NCBI GenBank assembly: GCA_036362985.1
Contig: JAYGXS010000010.1
Coordinates: 7,748,245-7,812,244 of the forward strand
DNA from: Ligula intestinalis
Taxonomy: Eukaryota; Platyhelminthes; Cestoda; Diphyllobothriidea; Diphyllobothriidae
DNA length: 64,000 bases
Direction of reading: 5' to 3'
The notes under the pieces are model-generated. The model made no database searches. It saw only the letters and a program-made list of their open reading frames with translations, and was not told where the DNA came from. Made by a program: the position numbers and the translations under genes. Positions 56,171 to 64,000 of this stretch are shown in pieces (position 1 is the stretch's first letter; the number at the start of each line of letters is the position of its first letter).

Positions 56171-56915
56171 ATGCTGGAAAGTGCGAAAATTCTGGAACCT
56201 GGTACTCAAATTCTGACAGCGCACAGTCTCCATGAATATCACGTGGATGTTTGTTGCCTGTCTGAAGTCCGACTCCCTGATTCAGGCGCCCGAGAAATCA
56301 AAATCCCGGGAGTCGATTCCAATCTCACCCTTATCACAGTGGTCCGTGTGACTCATCTGGTAGACACGGTGTGGCTATTGCCCTCTCGTAACAAGCCAAC
56401 CATGCACTACTGGCATGGGAACCAGTCAACGAACGAATGGTTTATGGTTTGCTGAGCAGCAAGACAAAGACAATTTCTACTCGCAGCTGCAGGAGCTAGT
56501 GAAAAGACTCCCTCGCCGAGATCTGCTAATTGTTGCCGGGGATTGGAATGGCCGGACTGGGCCAAGTGACCCGACAAACAGCCACCTTCTTGGTCGTCTT
56601 GGGCTGGGCTCTCGAACGGACAATGGTGAGAGGATGCTGCAGTATGCCGAACAGAGACGACTGTTTGTTACCAACACATGCTTTCAGCATCGTCACAAAC
56701 ATCTACTGACTTGGTAGTTGAACGATGGCCGTACCGCCAGTCAGATCGATTGCATTCTAGTTGGTTCACGGTTTCGCAGCTGGGTCCACGATAGCAGGTC
56801 GATGCAAAGTGCCGAAACTGGTATCGTCCACGCGTCTGACCATACTCTAGTTCGCACGCGCCTAAAGGTTCACCTCTCATCTGCGTCCAAAACTACCACG
56901 TGCGAGACGCCTTGA
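56171..56915 (+). pseudogene. RTE-like LINE endonuclease, broken
   Basis: Three frames in order. VDVCCLSEVRLPDSG (56245-56290) is the N-terminal acid-containing block. RRDLLIVAGDWNGRTGPSD (56515-56570) is the GDFN motif, with W for F. After a TAG at 56716, LNDGRTASQIDCILVGSRFRS and ASDHTLVRTRL carry the SDH catalytic motif. The catalytic residues seem present, but a shift near 56430 and the stop prevent a whole protein. Confidence 0.8.
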
Positions 56916-57333
56916 TGTCGCAAAGCTCCGGCAAACCAACACTACCGAGGCTCTAAGCACAGAAATCCAGTCCCGTCTTATGACCCAGGCTGGCAACGAG
57001 GGCAGTAGCAAGTGGCCATCACTGAAGACATCCATCTATGGGGCAGCTGAGAAGATTCTCGGATACACTCAGCGGCGCTGCAGTGACTAGATCAGCGGAA
57101 GAACCCTGCAGTTGTCGGCCGAGACGACTCGAGCCAGGTCCCGCAACGAGGCCTCCTTCCGCCAACTTCGAAAGCTGACAGCAAAGTCGGCTACAGACGA
57201 CCGACAGAAGTATTGGTCTGAAACGGCGACTTCTGTGGAGCAGGCTTCTAATGTTGGTGACACCTGAAAATTTTACCAAATCATCCGCCAGGTTAGTGGT
57301 AAGCCCCGGACACTCTGTGATTCTGTTCGTGAT

Positions 57334-58212
57334 GTGAATAGAGGTTTTATTGCCGACAACTCGGCCAAGGTCGATCGCTGGCGTGAACACTTCGAGCACC
57401 TACTTAACTTTGACGAACAACCCATCACACCCTCCCTCCCCTCCACAGCGGAGTTTCAATCCTTTCCTGCCTACGCAGTGTCGTGTGACCTCCCTTCCAA
57501 AGACGAAGTTACCGATTCCATGCAGAGGCTACGCAACAACAAGGCGTGTGGAAAGGACGGTATTCCTGCGGAAATCTACAAGTCCTGTGTGGACACCCTG
57601 GCTCCTCGGCTCCATGAGGTGATTGTACAGGCGTGGCGAGAAGAGACCGTTCCCGATGACTGGGGCTCAGGTATCCTTGAACCTGTCCACAAGAAGGGAG
57701 ATAAGACAAGATGCAAGAACTACAGTGGCATAAGTCTTATCGATTTTGCTGCAAAGATCTTCGCTGTTTTTCTTCTCAGGCGCTTCCAGGCTGTACGTGA
57801 CTCCAGGACACGACCCAACCAAGCCGGATTCCGAGCTGGGCGTGGATGTGCCCATCAATTATTCACACTGAGGCGCACTCTAGCATTCGGCCATAGCTAC
57901 CAGCAACTGACGGCCATCTGCTTCGTCGACTTTGCCGCCGCATTCGATTTCATCCATCGTGAGTCCCTGTGGCGAATAATAGAACTGGATGGAGTATTGA
58001 CCAAACTTATTGCGATGATTAAGGCCTACTATCGGTTTACCACCGCTCGAGTCCTAGTCTACAACAATCTCTCTCAGTCGTTCGAATCCGGTATGGTGTC
58101 CGACAGGGCTGCGTCCTTTTGCCTATTCTGTTTAACTACGTCATTGAATGGACTCTCGGCAAAGCCCTACATGAAGAGGACGATGTTAAACTTGCACCCG
58201 GACGCCGACTAA
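57334..58212 (+). CDS. RTE-like LINE RT N-terminal part (292 aa)
   Basis: The longest open frame in the window. Blocks in order: VDRWREHFEHLLNFDEQPIT, NNKACGKDGIPAEIYKS, VPDDWGSGILEPVHKKGDK, CKNYSGISLIDFAAK, TRPNQAGFRAGRGCAHQ and CFVDFAAAFDFIHRESLWR, which holds the first catalytic aspartate. From about 58095 the frame leaves the RT sequence through a shift (VRQGC continues in frame 58119). Transposon coding sequence. Confidence 0.8.
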   Translation: MNRGFIADNSAKVDRWREHFEHLLNFDEQPITPSLPSTAEFQSFPAYAVSCDLPSKDEVTDSMQRLRNNKACGKDGIPAEIYKSCVDTLAPRLHEVIVQAWREETVPDDWGSGILEPVHKKGDKTRCKNYSGISLIDFAAKIFAVFLLRRFQAVRDSRTRPNQAGFRAGRGCAHQLFTLRRTLAFGHSYQQLTAICFVDFAAAFDFIHRESLWRIIELDGVLTKLIAMIKAYYRFTTARVLVYNNLSQSFESGMVSDRAASFCLFCLTTSLNGLSAKPYMKRTMLNLHPDAD

Positions 58213-58960
58213 CTGATCTCGACTACGCCCATTATATTGCGCTGTTAGCCTCACGTTTTGATGGTCTACAGTCAGTAGTGACGCGGTTAAATGAAAACGC
58301 TATGTCGGTAGGCATGTTCATAAATTCCGGAAAGACGAAGTTGTTCTCGAGCTGCATCCCGACCAAGAAAAGGCACCTCTGGGGATTAATGGCCATCAAC
58401 TTGAAGAAGCAGACAGCTTTAAATACCTCGGGACGAGGCTGCTACCGAATGGGCAGAGCAAGGACGGCATTGTCTCTCGTATCGATGCTGCTCGCTGGGT
58501 TTTCTTAATACTTCGAAAGCATCTATGGATCCGACGTGACATCTCCATCGCCACTAAAATTCGTGTATACCGTGCATCCATCCGGTCATTCCTGCTATAG
58601 GGATGTGAATGCTGGGCTGTGCGCGCTGAAGATGAGCGAAGACTGGAGGTCATTGACCACCGGTGCCTGAGGACGATCCTGCGAGTTAAGTATAGCGACT
58701 TCATTTCAAATGAGACAGTTCGTATCCACTGCGATTGCATCACGAGGATATCGCAGGCCATTCAAGAAAGGCGAATGAGGTGGTTTGGACACGCTCTCCG
58801 TCGCCCGCCCCACGAGCTTACCTATGCTGCCCTCGACCAGGCACCGCAGCCCACCTGGAAACGTCGAAGAGGACGGCAATTGAAGACTTGGCTAGACACC
58901 GTGCGTCAAGACAGGAAAGCAGTTATTGGACCTTCTATCTTCGGCCACCGTCGCTGGTGA
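58119..58960 (+). pseudogene. RTE-like LINE RT catalytic and C-terminal part, broken
   Basis: Frame 58119-58508 continues PILFNYVIEWTLGKALHEED and the mutated YAHY site. Frame 58619-58960 has RAEDERRLEVIDHRCLRTIL, RRMRWFGHALRRPPHEL and GRQLKTWLDTVRQDR, ending at TGA where W is expected. Confidence 0.75.
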
Positions 58961-59389
58961 AGGGACTGGGTGGAGCTTTCGAGATCCGCTGCCGCCAATC
59001 GCCCCGCATGGAGGGGTACCGTTCGTGACATCATTGAGGCCGGCTAGATCAGGCATGATCACAGCCATAACAAATAAGTAAGTAAGTAAGTGTAAGTTTG
59101 ACCTTTCCGCCAAAGCTTACAGCGCTGCAAGTACGGTACCAGAAGACAACTGCGTTGCTGAGACTGCAGTAGGCTGTAATGTTAGACTACGCTTTGCGTA
59201 TGAGACTGCACTATCAAATATAGGTAAATATTACTAATAGAATGGACTGCGTAAGCCAAGATGTACACTTGTGTGTAAACTGAGCAATGAAGTCACAGCT
59301 AGCTAGATTTGCATTATGTGAAGCTTATAAAGCAAACAGAGTTGTGGTTAGGATAAGTAGGCTATAATAAAATAAATTAAATTAGCAAG

Positions 59390-59760
59390 CTAACACGCTT
59401 CGTAGGCTTTAGGCGGGCTGATATGTACGACACCAGATGAGCGCCCCCCTCTGCAAGGCAAATACAAATGTCATAAGTCACATGCAGTGAACAGACAATA
59501 CTCCAGCCCTAAGTGAAGCAATCAACACCACTCAAATCTAGTTTGTGGTCGCAATGCTTAAATGTGCACCTCTATTGTCCCGCTTATTTTAGCCAAAACC
59601 GATCACTCATACCCGCAGCGCCCTTTATGTGTAGCAAATTCGCTTATGTGAAGTGAAATCAGAGGAAAGCTCACTGATGCAGCATTTCAATTATCCATCC
59701 TCTTGACACGGAAATTGCTATCAAATGCTCGCCACAGCCCTCTCGTAACCAGAATTTTGC
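59390..59760 (+). repeat. R3 repeat copy
   Basis: 'cgggctgatatgtacgac' and 'catgcagtgaacagac' match 63690-63780, and 'ggaaagctcactgatgcagc' matches 62620-62640. R3 pieces recur three times in the last 4.6 kb. Confidence 0.5.
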
Positions 59761-59766
59761 CCTACA

Positions 59767-60255
59767 TTGAACACGCAGACAGAAGTGGGACAACAGTTCG
59801 TAACATCTATAATAACTTGCCCATTACTTTACATCTGGTTCAAGTATTCAATGTTTAAATGCAAGATTCCGACGAACCAATTACCTATGTCAATATCAAT
59901 CACTGATAGTCGTTGCTATGACGCAACAGGGCTGTGCGCGTTTCTACAAGGTACACGCAGATTACTAGTGCATACTGCAACATACCTTCTTACAACACCA
60001 CACGCGCTGTTATATTTTATGGGAAAAAAACTGTATCTGATGTATCTGATATGTAAATATGTCACTGGCATACTGCTGAGAATGTTTTCTACAACGTCGT
60101 TTTTGTTGTTAAGATGTTATCTAAAAGAGAGGCCTATAAGTGATTTCTCAGACCATCTTTTTAAAACAGTAGGCATTTTTCCTCAGAATGAAATTATGTT
60201 TTTTCGTCATATCCATTCCACATTTAAGATATGCGAGCTATATGAAGAAAAGTAA
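59767..60255 (+). CDS. Hypothetical open frame, 162 aa, inside a repeat
   Basis: Open for 162 codons, cysteine- and leucine-rich, with a hydrophobic middle (about residues 68-115). No known domain. The first 45 codons align without indel to 62748-62885, where the frame is also open (NTQ..., then FKY then M). This may be coding within an uncharacterised element, or simply a repeat without indels. There is no promoter or splice support. Confidence 0.25.
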   Translation: MNTQTEVGQQFVTSIITCPLLYIWFKYSMFKCKIPTNQLPMSISITDSRCYDATGLCAFLQGTRRLLVHTATYLLTTPHALLYFMGKKLYLMYLICKYVTGILLRMFSTTSFLLLRCYLKERPISDFSDHLFKTVGIFPQNEIMFFRHIHSTFKICELYEEK

Positions 60256-60259
60256 TCTC

Positions 60260-61360
60260 ATAATTGCTCCCCGAATCTAAAAAAATCTTCATTGTGATGT
60301 TTAGCTAATGTTTTGCCGTTTAATTTAGGTTATCCCTCTTCATGAAAACATGTGTTTTATTTATCATCCTAAAATTTTGTTGTTATTGATATAAAGTTTA
60401 TTAGGAGACGTTTTTCAGTGCTACATGTGCTGCTTCAAAAATAACTCAACTTGTAAAACTTGGACCTTCACGCGCATGCCAGCGTGAAGGCATTATCGAA
60501 TACATCAATTACTTCGTGTCTGTTAAGACAAATAATATTTTTCCAATGATGCCCAAGTTCCGGAGAAGTAGAAATAGCTATAAATTAGAACATTTTATTG
60601 AAATTTTTTCTTAATTTGAAAATGGCATCTAAAAAAGTACACGTATATTGTTTTCATGCCCAAATAATCTTGTTTTGTAGATAACAATCTTTTGGTTATC
60701 TTCCAATAAATTGCGGCATAATTTAATGGTTTTCAGTGCCTAAATTTGTTCAGTTCTGAATACGCTAATCTTCGACCTTTGTACCAATAAGTTAAACATA
60801 AAGTGAACTTGCTAAAAATTATCTTCCCGGTATTAGTTCTTATGAAGATGGCCAAGTGAATCATTTTGAGAAATATCTTAAAAGAGCTAACTTAATTGAC
60901 AAGAAAAAATTATGTCCGCAAACTAATTTTGATAATGCCAGTCCTACGATGAATCAATAAACTTTTCATCCTACGTACGTAAAACGGGATTGAGTTAGAT
61001 ATTCAGCTGACAGATTTTCGTGAATATCAACCTTTGCCAAGACAATGTTCCAATGAAATTGGACATTTTGACAACTATTTTCTGACATATATGGCGATGT
61101 ACTATTGAGTGAGACTGGAGCTAAAAGGTCTTAATTACCCTACATAATGCATTAGCGTCTATTTAGGTATATCAATACGACAAGGTGATATAACCTTGCG
61201 AATGCAAAAAGGATTGGCCATTTATAGTCAGTTTTAAAATGCGTCTTATTCCTCTGTCCGTTTCGTTTCCAAATAAGGCCAAAGCGATATGTAGAGTTAA
61301 AAAATATTTCTGTATGACTTTCATTCAATAACATTTCGTTTAAAATACCTTTCCCCTGAC
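60260..61360. other. No gene recognised
   Basis: AT-rich; only weak similarity to 42000-42200 was noticed. Confidence 0.4.
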
Positions 61361-61369
61361 ACATGCGGG

Positions 61370-61790
61370 AACTTGGTTTAAACACCAAGGTCTGCACTGT
61401 GGTTTCAGAGAAAAGTGATGCACTTTTTTGTTTCTGCAGTTTGCCTGAACAATCTTCAAAGGCTACATAAACATATGTTTAAAGCTTAAATTGTTGTCCG
61501 TTCCTGAAAATAAATCGGATTTCTTTATCTTGGCTGCACAGAAATTTAAGTAACCTGCAACGTTCATGTCATATTCTACAGGGGATCATTTTCTATTTTT
61601 CTTCTACTGAGTCTGAAATTTTTCCATTTTTTTCACGTTGTAGTTAAAAAGCCTTGCCTGTCCGTCCTAATTTAAAGGCCAGTTTTCCAAACGAAATACT
61701 TCCTGATTAATTAATTCACTCAGGTAATCAAACGACCTGTCCAAGTGCGTGTAAATCTACCATGTGGAATTTAGTTATGAAAGTTGCATG
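61370..61790 (+). repeat. R4 repeat, copy 1
   Basis: Aligns with 62876-63350 over more than 400 bases: 'gaacaatcttca', 'taaacatat' then 'taaagcttaaa', 'ggatcattttct', 'gtccaagtgcgtgtaaa' and 'gttatgaaag'. Same orientation. Confidence 0.6.
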
Positions 61791-61849
61791 CGGGACTTGC
61801 AATACTACAGGCATCCACTACGAATAGAAGACAATTTATGTATAAGACA

Positions 61850-62280
61850 TATGTGATATGCTACAGAACAGCAACCAGAAATCACCGATGTTAAATGGTG
61901 TTTAGAATCTGATTGTTTTTTAAAATAGTCTGTAATATTAATGGCAATTTATTCTGATTCAATACTGAGTGGTTGATACAATCAGTAGTGGCGGAATGAA
62001 ATTAGCAGCAGATCTGGAAAGAAGAATAAGTTATTTCTAAAAAAAATCCATTTGTCTACCTAGCGTGAGAATACATTTAACGCATATCATCTGTTTGCTT
62101 GATTATCATGAAGACAGAAAATACCCTTTTAAACAAAGGCTTCAGGTAACTTAGTAGCCAATGCGTTAACGTAGAGAATCTGTGGAAGAAGGCAAGTTTA
62201 GTATTTGTTAAAACAATTTTTTGCTTCGGTAAGGCCCTTTCATTGATAATGGGAATTTGAACGGATCATATAGAAGGAAA
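61850..62280 (+). repeat. R2 dispersed repeat, diverged copy
   Basis: Shares 'gaatctgatt' then 'ttttaaa', 'ggcaatttattctgatt', 'agcagcagatctgg' and, at 62225-62260, 'ggtaaggccctttcattgataatggg' (compare 7565-7580). Confidence 0.45.
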
Positions 62281-62579
62281 TGTTGTGCCAATATAAAGCG
62301 CTTGATACATTTTTAAGTAAATCTATTTTAACATACGCTGACAAGAAATACTTAGGGCTTTATTGTGACTTAAGTGGACGTAAGAGTATGACAAACATTT
62401 ATAATGCGTTTTATTTTTACAAAAAAATTTAATATGCTATCATTTCTTATTGTGGCCCTGACAAATTTATGCGAATTTGGAATATGCATGGTATGCATAA
62501 ATTTTGGAAGTTTTTTGAAGTATGTTTATTTGTCAGCACACGTTTCACAAATGCAAGAAAACTAGGCTATAATAAAAGA

Positions 62580-62875
62580 ATTAAAAAAGCCAAGTTCACT
62601 CATGTGAAATGAAATGGGTGGAAAGCTCACTGATGTGGCATTTCAATCTTCTACCATCTTGACCAACTCAAACTCAAACAGAATTGCTGTCAACATTTCA
62701 TAACAGCCCTGAATTATCCTGAGTTTCTCATTAGGGTAAACACGCAGGGAGAAGAGGGACAATATTTGCTGACGTTTGTATTGAAATGGTCAAGGCCTTT
62801 CATCTGTTTTAAATATTTAATGCTTAACTTCAAGACCGCAATGCCCGAATTATCATCGTCAATTGCAGTCACTTT
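62580..62875 (+). repeat. R3 repeat copy
   Basis: Aligns with 59640-59905: 'tcatgtgaaatgaaat', 'ggaaagctcactgatgtggc', 'aaacacgcagg' and onward. Confidence 0.5.
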
Positions 62876-63350
62876 GTTTAAACGCCATGGTCTGCTGTGC
62901 GGTTACGGCAAAAGGCGATGAAACGATTTTTCACTGCATTTTTTATGAACAATCTTCACAGACTAGTTAAACATATTTCTAAAGCTTAAAATGCTGTTCC
63001 TTTATGAAAATAAGTTGGATTGCTTTAATTTGGCTTCAGCTGCATTTGAACAGCTTGGCAAATGCATTTGAAATTTCGGAAGGGATCATTCTTTCCAATT
63101 GTTTTCGACTTTTTCTGACATTTTTCCAAAGCACAATGCATTTTGGTAAAAAAAGTGTTTTTCTGTAGTGCAGATAATTTCTTCAATGTGCACTTATTCA
63201 TGGTTTAGCCAAAATTAATGCCTTTTTCACTCCATAACTAAATACAAGGACACTTTTGCAAACGAAATCCTTCTTCAACATTAAATTTACACAAGCAATC
63301 AAAACAAACTGTCCAAGTGCATGTAAAACTACTGTCTAGAATCTTGTTAT
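62876..63350 (+). repeat. R4 repeat, copy 2
   Basis: Partner of 61370-61790. R3 then R4 follow each other here, suggesting one larger element of which 59390-60255 and 61370-61790 are separated parts. Confidence 0.55.
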
Positions 63351-63654
63351 GAAAGAGCGCGCGAACGGTGGTTGCCGTGACCGTGCCATGCGCAATTATC
63401 GTTTGAGTCAAATTTAAGAAGTGCTATTTTCGGTTTCTTCACGTTTTCTGCAAGACTTCACGATTTCCTTATCTCCATTTTCGTAAGCAAAACAATGTTC
63501 GAAATAAATATCTTCCAACTAATTTTGCAAAGTGGCGGTCACTGTGCACGTTAAAACAATTTTTTCAGTCCTGCAAGCCGGACGTTTAAGTTCGTGAAAG
63601 TTTTATTATCACCCATATACTGCTGTGCTTAGGAGAATGAGACTTTCATAAAAA

Positions 63655-63800
63655 ATAAAACAATTAGCAAGTTTACGCTCGTCCTAGGGTTTATGTTGGC
63701 TGATATGTCAGATTTGTTGACAAGCGCCCACGTCCGCGAGGTAGATACAACTGTCGTTAATGACATGCAGTGGGCAGACGATGCTTCTCTCCGTAATTGG
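63655..63800 (+). repeat. R3 repeat copy, partial
   Basis: 'ggctgatatgtcagatttgt' and 'gacatgcagtgggcagacg' match 59405-59500. The frames at 63693-63975 overlap it and have no motif. Confidence 0.45.
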
Positions 63801-64000
63801 GGCGTGGAATGTCACTCGAATGTGGGGGAGGGGGTTGTCGCAGCTAAGGCGTTCCTTTGCTTCTATCAACACAAGGCACCTCTTTCCACTAAATCGGCAG
63901 GCTATGAAAGTTGATAAGTCACATTACGAATTTAGGGGAGAAGGTGTTTCGACTTCAGCGTTTCACGCCCCGTAAACTTGAGGGAAGAGGCTGGAGCGGA

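Larger units (their letters stand above)
55700..59095 (+). mobile_element. RTE-like LINE, nearly full length, inactive
   Basis: A leader of about 450 bases is followed by the endonuclease (56160-56915), the RT (about 56930-58960) and a tail of 'taagtaagtaagtaagtg' (59076-59093). Several frameshifts and stops break the single long reading frame expected. At 58225-58245 the RT active site reads DYAHYIALL in place of YADD, so both aspartates are lost. Confidence 0.85.

Noticed and set aside
1..64000. CRISPR array, bacterial operon, rRNA genes or LTR retrotransposon
   Set aside because: No regularly spaced short repeats, no Shine-Dalgarno-led gene clusters, no rRNA-like text and no gag/protease/integrase motifs were found.

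Overview
This is a gene-poor, repeat-dense, AT-rich eukaryotic window. The evidence is introns with GT/AG borders, TATA and AATAAA signals, several clades of non-LTR retrotransposon, and a very large number of Penelope-like elements (PLEs) with GIY-YIG endonuclease domains. RTE-like LINEs together with abundant PLEs point to a parasitic flatworm. From general familiarity I would guess a tapeworm of the Diphyllobothriidea, but that is inference. There are two 100-base runs of N (24955-25054 and 49630-49729). I see no rRNA gene, CRISPR array or operon.

The only convincing host genes are two paralogues, each with three short exons. Gene 1 is on + (9828-10708, 204 aa) and gene 2 on - (40029-39205, 205 aa). 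Both encode a signal peptide and a small cysteine-containing protein. They share intron positions and phases, and a core promoter with the same spacing (ATTGG box, TATAAAA 16 bases later, ATG 51 bases after that). I do not recognise the family. A third, broken copy (about 47480-46825, -) carries a tRNA-like sequence in the remains of its second intron.

Layout: 1-9700 holds several unclassified dispersed repeat families (called R1 and R2 here) and one decayed PLE end. 9760-10900 is gene 1. 12800-15840 holds two PLEs. 16700-18190 is a decayed LINE and a PLE end. 18600-21110 is a cluster of tRNA-like and SINE copies. 21279-24480 has a CR1-like LINE, a LINE endonuclease fragment and three PLE pieces, two of them head to head. 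25800-26250 has two tRNA-like sequences in inverted orientation and a perfect 32-bp inverted repeat. 27060-29385 is an RTE-like LINE; 29420-30610 is a CR1-like LINE on -. 30620-35010 is a run of PLEs. 37080-38130 is another PLE. 38570-40100 is gene 2. 43570-49085 mixes R1 copies, a PLE, the broken third gene copy and another PLE end. 49449-49915 is a tandem repeat around a gap. 52110-54965 is a PLE cluster. 55148-59095 is two RTE-like LINEs in divergent orientation. 59390-64000 is a set of mutually similar unclassified repeats.

The PLEs recur in one architecture: the terminal segment, which carries a hammerhead-ribozyme-like motif, lies in inverted orientation directly upstream of the coding body. 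Nearly all transposon reading frames are broken, so the window reads mostly as a retroelement graveyard around a small tapeworm-like secreted-protein family.
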